Shown here in pieces: positions 6,162-12,226 of a stretch of 12,481 nt of DNA; the first letter of the stretch is position 1; every line of letters begins with the position of its first letter. The DNA is taken from positions 1-12,481 of the forward strand of contig NZ_JAMONU010000077.1 of assembly GCF_027066465.1 (NCBI RefSeq), given 5' to 3'. This DNA comes from Thermococcus sp. (GTDB taxonomy: Archaea; Methanobacteriota_B; Thermococci; Thermococcales; Thermococcaceae). Under the pieces are notes generated by a model. That model made no database searches. It saw only the letters and a list, made by a program, of their open reading frames with translations, and was not told the origin of the DNA. Position numbers and translations under genes: made by a program.

Positions 6162-7358
6162 TCAGCCCCACTGAAGGTAGACTTCGTAGTAGTTGCCCCT
6201 CCTAGAATAGGGGGCAAAGTAAAGTCTGTCTCCGTGCCAGCTGTTGATTATGACTTCTATTCTTAGCTTGCTTCCACTGGTTTTCCTGTACGAATTGACA
6301 GTGCCACTAAAGCAGACACTACCGTATCCGTATCCGAGGCAGGCTGAGACAGCGGTAGAGAAATACACACCTCCATCGTTTGAGCTACTATCAAAGTAAA
6401 CCAAGAATGTGTTGCCGGCACTCTTCCAGTGTATCCCTTTGACGAGATTCGATGGGATTGTGCCGGGGTCCCTGCCGGTCTGGATTTTTGAGAAGTAAGT
6501 GATTTTCTCTGGGTAAAGGGTGTAGATGTTTCTGCATATCAAGTATCCACAAACCGTTGTTAGTTCAACCTTGTATCTAACGTTTGCATAAACAGTCTTC
6601 ATCTCACCGTTTGAGGTAGGAACGGGGGCTAAGTATTCAAAGGACGTTGTCACGGCGCCCGAACGCTTCCATCCAGTTGGAGATGGCTTTCCTCCGAACT
6701 GAGATCCCGACTGGGAGAAAGAGTCGAGTGCCAATGAGGCCGCATGATATATATCTATCTTCTCTGTAACCCCGGGAACGCTGTGAAGTCTAAGAATCTT
6801 GATGTTTGGCATAGTAATGTTACCAATGGAATTTGTATCGACTTGGAATCCCTTTCCAAAGTTCCTGATGGACTCTTTAACCCCGTCCCAGTAGAGAGGC
6901 ACTTCAACATTAACGTGTGTGAGGGGTTTATTGGGTGTGAACTCTATGAATCTCGCTCCCCAGTAGTCCTTTGCAGAGACTATTACGTAGAGCCGTATGG
7001 GTTTGTATTTGGTGACGGTTATCTGGCGTACCTTCCCGTCTTCAACCACGGTTTTGAGCTCTGTTCCCACAGGTATTCTCTCTATCCTCACAAGCGGGCT
7101 CATGAATGGGCCCTTGTAGAGAACCTTCGGCTGGCCTGAAGTGTAGTCAATGACAACTAAGGTTGCCTTCTCAACGTTGTGTGGGAGAATTGGGTTCACC
7201 TGTGCAAGTCCTATGGGTTTCCCTTGGAGCCAGTCAAGGTACGTGGAGTAAAGAACCCCCGAGTTGTCGGGCTGAACTCCGTAAACCGCTGGAATCACGA
7301 CGAGTAGAAGAGTTACTGTAATTACTGTAGCTACTGCAAGCTTCTTTCTACTTTTCAA
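6162..7358 (-). CDS. exported protein of unknown function
   Basis: I do not recognise the family. The best start is TTG at 7356-7358, giving 398 residues: a perfect ribosome-binding site GGAGGTG lies 6 bp upstream at 7365-7371. The in-frame GTG at 7371-7373 would overlap that site. From the TTG the protein opens with a basic KSRKK stretch, a 20-residue hydrophobic core and a likely signal-peptidase site after A-V-Y-G. The rest is rich in beta-forming residues and aromatics; two cysteine pairs (CGYLIC and CLGYGYGSVC) could form disulphides. There is no obvious catalytic motif or second membrane anchor, so it may be secreted or held in the S-layer zone. Composition is more AT-rich than its neighbours, suggesting transfer. 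Its leader RNA can adopt alternative hairpins. Confidence 0.78.
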   Translation of the reverse strand: MKSRKKLAVATVITVTLLLVVIPAVYGVQPDNSGVLYSTYLDWLQGKPIGLAQVNPILPHNVEKATLVVIDYTSGQPKVLYKGPFMSPLVRIERIPVGTELKTVVEDGKVRQITVTKYKPIRLYVIVSAKDYWGARFIEFTPNKPLTHVNVEVPLYWDGVKESIRNFGKGFQVDTNSIGNITMPNIKILRLHSVPGVTEKIDIYHAASLALDSFSQSGSQFGGKPSPTGWKRSGAVTTSFEYLAPVPTSNGEMKTVYANVRYKVELTTVCGYLICRNIYTLYPEKITYFSKIQTGRDPGTIPSNLVKGIHWKSAGNTFLVYFDSSSNDGGVYFSTAVSACLGYGYGSVCFSGTVNSYRKTSGSKLRIEVIINSWHGDRLYFAPYSRRGNYYEVYLQWG

Positions 7359-7360
7359 GA

Positions 7361-7403
7361 GAGCCACCTCCACTTCTTCTCAAGGGAGCCACAAGGTGGC
7401 TCG
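7361..7403 (-). promoter_or_regulatory. leader RNA with mutually exclusive hairpins covering the RBS
   Basis: On the mRNA, segment A (GAGCCACCT, 7402-7394) can pair with segment B (GUGGCUC, 7392-7386), forming a 7-bp hairpin with a 3-nt loop at the very 5' end. Alternatively A can pair over 9 bp with segment C (AGGUGGCUC, 7369-7361). C includes most of the GGAGGUG ribosome-binding site and runs to just before the TTG start. A/B leaves the site open; A/C would hide it. Both pairings are perfect Watson-Crick. The TATA box places the transcript start at about 7403, immediately before segment A. Confidence 0.55.
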
Positions 7404-7422
7404 ATTGTGTATTATGTTTTTA

Positions 7423-7434
7423 ATTTATATAAGT
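7423..7434 (-). promoter_or_regulatory. TATA box of the exported-protein gene
   Basis: CTTATATAAATT on the coding strand is a strong archaeal TATA box in an A/T-rich stretch between thrC and this gene. Its centre (about 7428) predicts a start near 7403 and a leader of about 45 nt, long for this window. Confidence 0.72.
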
Positions 7435-7453
7435 ATTTCGTGTTTAACTGTAC

Positions 7454-8590
7454 TCATGTACTCCTTAGGCAATCTTTTAAAGTTTCAAGCGGACACTCCG
7501 TTATCTCCCCCGCCGGGGCATCCTTCAGCGTTCTCAATCCAGAACCGGTGAGAATCGAGACGACCTTAACTCCCTCTGGAAGGTCAAGCTTTTCCAGGGC
7601 CGCTATCCCCGTTGCGCTCGCCGGCTGGACGAAGAGGCCCTCGCGGGCGAGCATTTCCTGAGCTTTCCTGATTTCATTGTCCGAAACTGAAACGCAACCC
7701 CAGCCAAACTCCCTCAGAAGTTTCAGAACGGCGTTTCCGCTCGGCGGGTAGGGGTTCGCTATTGCCTTCGCTATGGTCTTGGGGTTCTCAAAGCGCTCGA
7801 TTTTTGCTTTACCTTCCTTAAACGCCCTGCATATCGGGGAGCAACCTTCAGCCTGAACCGCTATCAGCTTTGGAAGGCCATCAATAAGCCCGTTCTCGTA
7901 AAGCTCGAGGAAGCCCTTCGCCACTCCTCTGAAAAGACCGCCCGAGCTGGTTGGGATTAGAACGTAGTCCGGGGTAAGCTCCTCGGCTATCTCAAAGGCT
8001 ATCCCCTTGTAGCCCTCGATTCTGAAGGGGTTGTCGGAGTTCATGAAGTAGACCCCGAGCTTTTCCCCAAGCTTCAGGCTCTCGAAGTAGAGCCTCCCGT
8101 AGTCCCCGAGAACCCTTATCACTTCCCCGCCGTAGACAGAGACGGCCTTTAATTTCTCGTCGCCCGCGCTCTCGGAGACGAGAATTTTAGCTTTCAACCC
8201 GAAGCGTGAAGCGTAAGCCGAAACGCTCGCCGCCATGTTGCCGGTCGAGACCGTCCCAACGGTTTTGTAGCCGGCTTTGAGTGCGTAGCTCATCGCGAGG
8301 AATGTGCCTCTGTCCTTGAAGCTCCAGGTCGGGTTCACCGTTTCGTTCTTGAGGTAGAGCCTAACGCCGAACTCGCCGCCGAGCCTCGACTTCACCAGCG
8401 GGGTGTCGCCCTCTCCGAGCGAAAACTCAAGGACCGGCTCGACCGGCCAGAAGTCCCAGAACCGCTCCCAGACGCCCTTTCCGATGTAGGGTTCTCCCTC
8501 AAAGAGCTCGAACTCGACCGGCTCACCGCAGGAACACCTCTGGACGGGCTTCTCGTAGGTTCTGCCGCAGATTGGACACCTAAGCTTCAA
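7454..8590 (-). CDS. thrC: threonine synthase
   Basis: A 378-residue pyridoxal-phosphate enzyme that turns O-phosphohomoserine into threonine, the last step of threonine synthesis. K92 in WSFKDRG is the Schiff-base lysine; GNMAAS (about 117-122) and the S-S-G-G loop near residue 215 bind substrate and cofactor phosphate. The N-terminus has a small zinc ribbon, C5-x2-C8 and C19-x-C21, as in many archaeal threonine synthases. The start is TTG at 8588-8590: the ribbon begins at residue 5 and the next methionine lies beyond the active-site lysine. A G-rich ribosome-binding site (GAGGGGGG) precedes it. The gene overlaps the end of the metallopeptidase gene by 11 bp, so it is probably translated from the same mRNA. 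No other threonine-pathway gene is in the window. Confidence 0.93.
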   Translation of the reverse strand: MKLRCPICGRTYEKPVQRCSCGEPVEFELFEGEPYIGKGVWERFWDFWPVEPVLEFSLGEGDTPLVKSRLGGEFGVRLYLKNETVNPTWSFKDRGTFLAMSYALKAGYKTVGTVSTGNMAASVSAYASRFGLKAKILVSESAGDEKLKAVSVYGGEVIRVLGDYGRLYFESLKLGEKLGVYFMNSDNPFRIEGYKGIAFEIAEELTPDYVLIPTSSGGLFRGVAKGFLELYENGLIDGLPKLIAVQAEGCSPICRAFKEGKAKIERFENPKTIAKAIANPYPPSGNAVLKLLREFGWGCVSVSDNEIRKAQEMLAREGLFVQPASATGIAALEKLDLPEGVKVVSILTGSGLRTLKDAPAGEITECPLETLKDCLRST

Positions 8591-9680
8591 CCCTGACCCC
8601 CCTCACGGCTTTGAGGAGAACGGTCTTTCCGTCGAGGGTGATTGTGAACTTCGCGTAGGTGTCCTTTTCGGCGAGGTTCTTGAGGGTTTCGGCGAAGGCT
8701 TTCGCGGCTCTCTCGTTTGAGAACTCAACCTTCCACAGGAGGACGTAGTCGGTTCCGTTGGTCGCGAGGATTAGGTGGTCGCCGAGCCATGCGCTTGAAA
8801 CGTTCCACGCGGTCTCGTTGCTCAGCTTGGCGACGTCCCTGAGGAGGGCGTAGACGTAGAACTCGCCCATCCTGTCGTTCCTCATGACGCTCCAGTTGGC
8901 CGGAACGCTCAGCGAGACGTTCACAGGAGTTACGTTCTCGAGGTAAAGTTCGGGGTGCATTATCTGGGCCGTTGAGATTGGATAGTGCCTATAGGCCTCG
9001 TTTACAAGCCTCCAGCCGCCTTTCTCATAGAGGTAACGGACGAAGGGGTCGCCGAAGACGTAGGGGAATATGCCGAGGTCCGTTAGTGGGTTCCCGCTGA
9101 GGGAGCGTATCTTGTAGATTGGAATCCCGTTCCTCTCGCAGTAGAGGTCTGCCACGAGGTCTGCATCTCCCTCAACCAGCGCCCTAACCGCGAGGGTTCC
9201 ATCGAAGGTGTTTTCGCTATAGCGCGCGTTAAACCACTGCTTCTGGAGGACGTGGGTCAGTTCGTGGGCGAGGGTTCTCTTCGCCACGGCGGGGTTGCTC
9301 TCAAAGTTCTCCTCTATGATGTAGATTGTGTCGCCAACTGTGGCCGCTATCCAGCCCGCAACCTGCTGGTTCTCGGCCCTTGCAAAGGAGTAGTTTCCCG
9401 GTAGAAGGAGCGTCATCTTGTAGGTAAGCTCCTCAAGTTTGAGCTGCTCCGGATTCTGGCTTGACGCCCCGAACATCTTGATGGCCTGTGCCTTGGTTAT
9501 GACGACTATTTTCGGCTTTTCCTTGAAGGGAAGACCCCTTATCTCCTGAACCTGCTTGATTATCTCGTTGACCTGCTCCAGAATGGCGTTTGTGGAGTAG
9601 GCTAGGTCAACCGCCGAGTAGAGCGACAGAACGACCGTTGCAACGAGAAGAACCGCAAGAGCTTTCTCTTTCATTCCCAT
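8580..9680 (-). CDS. membrane-anchored HEXXH metallopeptidase
   Basis: A 366-residue protein with an N-terminal hydrophobic segment (about residues 6-27) acting as signal or anchor, followed by a short coiled-coil-like helix (31-48) and an extracytoplasmic domain. HELTH (139-143) supplies two zinc histidines and the catalytic glutamate; E170 in ALVEGDAD is the likely third ligand, 27 residues later, as in gluzincins. Seven N-x-S/T sequons (for example GNYSF, ENVTP, ANWSV, TNGTD) fit an exported glycoprotein. I cannot name the peptidase family or substrate. Two ATGs compete, 9680 and 9674. The TATA-like box at 9703-9710 predicts a transcript starting almost at the ATG, so translation may be leaderless; no ribosome-binding site is seen. 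It overlaps thrC, with no clear functional link. Confidence 0.85.
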   Translation of the reverse strand: MGMKEKALAVLLVATVVLSLYSAVDLAYSTNAILEQVNEIIKQVQEIRGLPFKEKPKIVVITKAQAIKMFGASSQNPEQLKLEELTYKMTLLLPGNYSFARAENQQVAGWIAATVGDTIYIIEENFESNPAVAKRTLAHELTHVLQKQWFNARYSENTFDGTLAVRALVEGDADLVADLYCERNGIPIYKIRSLSGNPLTDLGIFPYVFGDPFVRYLYEKGGWRLVNEAYRHYPISTAQIMHPELYLENVTPVNVSLSVPANWSVMRNDRMGEFYVYALLRDVAKLSNETAWNVSSAWLGDHLILATNGTDYVLLWKVEFSNERAAKAFAETLKNLAEKDTYAKFTITLDGKTVLLKAVRGVRVEA

Positions 9681-9702
9681 CGGAGGAAAATAGTTGGGAG
9701 GG

Positions 9703-9711
9703 TTAAAAAGG
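9703..9711 (-). promoter_or_regulatory. TATA box of the metallopeptidase-thrC unit
   Basis: CTTTTTAAC on the coding strand, about 26 bp before the ATG at 9680. It implies an mRNA with almost no leader. The T-run could also help end the psmB transcript, whose stop codon is at 9726-9728. Confidence 0.5.
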
Positions 9712-9725
9712 AATTTGGTGCAATT

Positions 9726-10319
9726 TTAAAACTCCACGAACTCCTCCTTCATGCCGTCCTTCGTTATGACGACGACCTGAACCTTCCTGCTTCCCGTGTA
9801 TACGTCCCTCTTTCCAGCTGTCCTGACGGCCCTTATGGCGAGTTCTCTGGCCTCTTCAACGCTCATGTCCTTTTTGAAGCCGTCCTCAAGAACGGCTATC
9901 GCGAACGGACTTCCCGAGCCAGTGGCCGTGTAGTCGTCGAATATAAGACCCCCGAGCGGGTCGAGGTTTGCCAGCGTCGGCTCATCGACGTAGCCGCCTA
10001 TGATAATCTGCACCATGTAGGGAAACCACTTGTTCTCGTTGAGGATGTTGCTGAGTAGGTGTGCCATCGCCTTGGCCGTCATCGGCCTTCCCCACGTGAA
10101 CTGGTAGTAGCGCGCCTCGGCTTCCAGCATCCTCGCCAAAGCCTGGACGTCGCCGACGCTTCCAGCGGTGGTTATAGCTATCCTGTCGGTTATCGGGATT
10201 ATCTTCTTAATGTTCAGGGTTTCAACCATGTGGTCGAGTGAAGCTTGCGTATCCGCGGCCAAAACAACACCGTCTTTGGCCTTTATTCCCACCGTAGTTG
10301 TTCCGGTCTTCTTCTCCAC
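9726..10319 (-). CDS. psmB: proteasome beta subunit
   Basis: A 197-residue beta subunit of the archaeal 20S proteasome, the catalytic ring component for ATP-dependent protein breakdown in the cytosol. The short propeptide MEKKTG is cut before TTT, exposing the nucleophile (Thr7 of the precursor, Thr1 of the mature enzyme). Mature Asp17 (AADTQAS) and Lys33 (LNIKK) are in place, and GSGSP supplies the conserved serine, so the subunit should be active. The start is GTG at 10317-10319, with AGGTGA (10326-10331) 6 bp upstream. Thermococcales usually carry two beta genes and one alpha gene at separate loci; which beta this is cannot be settled here. It has its own promoter, overlapping the end of the ABC ATPase gene. 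Confidence 0.95.
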   Translation of the reverse strand: MEKKTGTTTVGIKAKDGVVLAADTQASLDHMVETLNIKKIIPITDRIAITTAGSVGDVQALARMLEAEARYYQFTWGRPMTAKAMAHLLSNILNENKWFPYMVQIIIGGYVDEPTLANLDPLGGLIFDDYTATGSGSPFAIAVLEDGFKKDMSVEEARELAIRAVRTAGKRDVYTGSRKVQVVVITKDGMKEEFVEF

Positions 10320-10351
10320 CCTCTCTCACCTGAAGTAAGAAACGCGTCGAA

Positions 10352-10361
10352 GTTTTAAACC
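10352..10361 (-). promoter_or_regulatory. psmB: TATA box of psmB
   Basis: GGTTTAAAAC on the coding strand overlaps the TAA stop of the ABC ATPase gene (10355-10357). The predicted start near 10332 leaves about 12 nt of leader, just enough for the AGGTGA ribosome-binding site. Confidence 0.6.
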
Positions 10362-11077
10362 TTTAGGCTCGGAACGAGAAGCCTCTTCCCATCAACTTCC
10401 ACTATTTTGGCCCTTATCCCGTAGACCTCTTCGAGGACTCCGGGTTCCAGCTTTTTCGCCGACCCCTCCCAGACCTTTTCACCGCCCCTTAAAACGAGAA
10501 CCCTGTCGGCGTAGCTCAAAGCCAGGTTGAGGTCGTGGAGAACCGCAACGATAATCTTCTCTCTTTTAAGCTCGTTAAGCAGCTCCATGACCATGAGCGC
10601 GTGGTTGACGTCGAGATGGCTCGTCGGCTCGTCGAGCAGGATTGCGCTGCTTCCCTGAGCTAAAGCCCTCGCTATGAGCGCCAGCTGAAACTCGCCACCG
10701 CTGAGGCTGGTTATCTTCTCTCTCCTTCTCTCCCACAGTCCGACCCTCTCGAGGGCCTCCCTGACGTTTCCCCGGGTTATGTAAGCACCCATCTCAACGA
10801 ACTCTTCAACCGTAAAGGCGAACTGCGGAAGCGAACTCTGGGGGACGTACGTGATTAGCCTCGCCCTCTCGGGCGGCTTCATTGAAACCAGGTCCATCCC
10901 CTCAAGCCTAACGCTGCCCTCTGGTTTGAGTATCCCGACTATGCACTTAAGGAGCGTGCTCTTTCCGGCCCCGTTGGGACCGATTACGGCAAGCAGTTCC
11001 CCCCTCTCCGCCCTAAGCTCAACGCCTTTCAGAATCTCCCGCTCGCCGTACGCGAAGGAAACCTTAGCCTCAAGCAA
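10355..11077 (-). CDS. FecCD-type ABC transporter ATP-binding protein
   Basis: A 240-residue cytosolic ATPase that powers uptake through the adjacent FecCD permease. In order: Walker A GPNGAGKST (33-41), Q-loop glutamine Q80 (YVPQS), signature LSGGE (125-129), Walker B ILLDEPT (146-152), and H-loop H181 (VLHD). The sequence is of the iron-siderophore/cobalamin/haem group (FecE, BtuD, HmuV). The start is TTG at 11075-11077, with GGGGTGA about 5 bp upstream; it overlaps the permease gene by 8 bp, so the two are translationally coupled. No substrate-binding protein gene is nearby, and the substrate (Fe3+ chelate, haem or cobalamin) cannot be read from the ATPase. Confidence 0.92.
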   Translation of the reverse strand: MLEAKVSFAYGEREILKGVELRAERGELLAVIGPNGAGKSTLLKCIVGILKPEGSVRLEGMDLVSMKPPERARLITYVPQSSLPQFAFTVEEFVEMGAYITRGNVREALERVGLWERRREKITSLSGGEFQLALIARALAQGSSAILLDEPTSHLDVNHALMVMELLNELKREKIIVAVLHDLNLALSYADRVLVLRGGEKVWEGSAKKLEPGVLEEVYGIRAKIVEVDGKRLLVPSLKV

Positions 11078-12083
11078 TCAGCTCACCCCTCTTGTGCTTC
11101 ATGAGGAGGTACAGGAAGAAGGGGGCACCCATGAGAGCTGTTACTATACCGACGGGAATCACCGTCGGCCTGGCGAGGGTCCTCGCGAGCAGGTCAGCTA
11201 TAACGAGCAGAACCCCTCCGAAAAGGGCCGTTGCGGGCGTTAGCTCCCTGTGGTTGGGCCCCAGAATCAGGCGCATTATGTGGGGACTCACGAGGCCTAT
11301 GAATCCTATTATACCCGAGGTGTAGACCGCGAAGGCCGTGAGCGTCGCTATGATGCCGAGAAAGATTTTTCTGTACAGGTGGAGGTCGAGGCCGAGGGCT
11401 ATGCTCTCCTCACCGAGGAGGATTAGGTTCAGCTCGCGCCAGCGCCAGCTGAGGAAGAGAACGCCGCAGAGGGAGACTATGAACATTATTCCAACGCTCT
11501 CCCATGTGCTCCCGTTGAAGCTCCCGAGAAGCCACATCCACGTGAGGTGTGTCTTCTGAGGGTTCGTCACGTAGATGTACCACGTTATGGCGTTCGTTAA
11601 GAAGCCGTAGGCTATTCCAGCCAACAGAAGCGTGTCCACCGGGACGGCACCGTTGGTTTTGGATATGGTGTAAACGATGAAGACCGAAAGGAAAGAGAAG
11701 ACGAGGGCAAACGGCCCCATGTAGAGCGGGTTTATCAGGGTCGCCACGGCCGCTCCGAGCGCGGCACCGGAGCTTATCCCGATTATGTAGGGGTCCGCGA
11801 GGGGGTTCCTGAAGAGGGCCTGACTCGCCACTCCAGCGCTCGCGAGCGCGAGGCCAACGAGGTAAGCCAGAAGAACCTCCGGGAGGCGGAGCTGCCAGAC
11901 GATTATGAAGTACCTCGGCTCCCGGCCGGGGTTCACGCTGACGAACTTGGAGAGGGTGAGCTTTATTCCGTAGGCCAGGCTCTGGGTGACGTCGTGAATG
12001 CTCAAACTAACCGGGCCGAAGTAAACGCCGAGGAAAATCGAGAGGGCCGAAAGGAGGAGCAGGGTGGGGAGCCACTTCCGCAT
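11070..12083 (-). CDS. FecCD family transport system permease
   Basis: A 337-residue integral membrane protein with about ten hydrophobic helices, the expected size and topology for a BtuC/FecD/FhuB-type permease. Typical family segments are PLADPYIIGISSGAALGA (first third) and GFIGLVSPHIMRLILG (about residues 262-277), the latter near the loop that contacts the ATPase, followed by D-L-L-A-R-T near the C-terminus. The ATG at 12081-12083 has no ribosome-binding site; the TATA box at 12106-12115 implies a transcript starting at or just before the ATG, so it is probably leaderless. A 19-bp inverted repeat between the TATA box and the ATG may be an operator. It forms a two-gene unit with the ATPase. 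Confidence 0.93.
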   Translation of the reverse strand: MRKWLPTLLLLSALSIFLGVYFGPVSLSIHDVTQSLAYGIKLTLSKFVSVNPGREPRYFIIVWQLRLPEVLLAYLVGLALASAGVASQALFRNPLADPYIIGISSGAALGAAVATLINPLYMGPFALVFSFLSVFIVYTISKTNGAVPVDTLLLAGIAYGFLTNAITWYIYVTNPQKTHLTWMWLLGSFNGSTWESVGIMFIVSLCGVLFLSWRWRELNLILLGEESIALGLDLHLYRKIFLGIIATLTAFAVYTSGIIGFIGLVSPHIMRLILGPNHRELTPATALFGGVLLVIADLLARTLARPTVIPVGIVTALMGAPFFLYLLMKHKRGELIA

Positions 12084-12085
12084 GT

Positions 12086-12104
12086 GCTGGAGTTTTTGTC
12101 CAGC
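12086..12104. promoter_or_regulatory. inverted repeat, operator candidate before the FecCD permease
   Basis: GCTGGA-N7-TCCAGC, a perfect 6-bp inverted repeat of 19 bp total, fills the space between the TATA box (12106-12115) and the ATG (12083). This is where an archaeal repressor would block polymerase. Iron or other metal control is an attractive guess given the gene, but the sequence is not a motif I recognise. Confidence 0.5.
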
Positions 12105-12105
12105 C

Positions 12106-12115
12106 TTTTAAATTT
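12106..12115 (-). promoter_or_regulatory. TATA box of the FecCD-ABC operon
   Basis: AAATTTAAAA on the coding strand, centred about 27 bp before the ATG at 12083, predicting a leaderless mRNA. It directly follows the 3' end of the C/D sRNA (about 12116) on the same strand. Confidence 0.6.
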
Positions 12116-12176
12116 GCCGTCAGCCAGGAATCCGGTCATCATGCCCTCAGATTCGAGAGTGCTCATCACCCGGCGT
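12116..12176 (-). ncRNA. archaeal C/D box sRNA (2'-O-methylation guide)
   Basis: All four boxes are perfect and canonically spaced on the minus strand: C GTGATGA (12169-12163), a 12-nt guide (12162-12151), D' CTGA (12150-12147), a 4-nt spacer, C' ATGATGA (12142-12136), a second 12-nt guide (12135-12124) and D CTGA (12123-12120). GCCG before box C pairs with CGGC after box D as a terminal stem. Total is about 60 nt, the usual archaeal length. Such RNAs assemble with L7Ae, Nop5 and fibrillarin to methylate rRNA or tRNA ribose. By the D+5 rule, the D' guide should direct Gm in AUUCGAGAGUGC (fifth base) and the D guide Gm in CCAGGAAUCCGG (fifth base). I cannot place these targets without a search. 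A TATA box (12197-12204) lies the right distance upstream. Confidence 0.9.
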
Positions 12177-12196
12177 TCAATTTGAGTCCCTCAATC

Positions 12197-12204
12197 CTTA
12201 AAAG
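12197..12204 (-). promoter_or_regulatory. TATA box of the C/D sRNA, nearly symmetric
   Basis: CTTTTAAG on the minus strand predicts a start near 12175-12177, matching the sRNA 5' end. The sequence is almost a palindrome (CTTAAAAG on plus), and read rightward it would start RNA at about 12225, next to the ATG of the acetyltransferase at 12227. It may serve both directions, although the acetyltransferase also has a ribosome-binding site that would then be untranscribed. Confidence 0.55.
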
Positions 12205-12226
12205 TCTTGGGGAGTGAGATACTAAC

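Noticed and set aside
6139..6169. Inverted repeat GGGGCT/AGCCCC as a terminator of the exported-protein gene
   Set aside because: Only 6 bp with a 19-nt loop, overlapping both the stop codon and the likely promoter of the next gene; archaeal termination relies mainly on T-runs, so the pairing may be chance.
7359..7373. GTG at 7371-7373 as the start of the exported protein
   Set aside because: It overlaps the GGAGGTG ribosome-binding site; the TTG at 7356-7358 is correctly spaced and gives a normal signal peptide.
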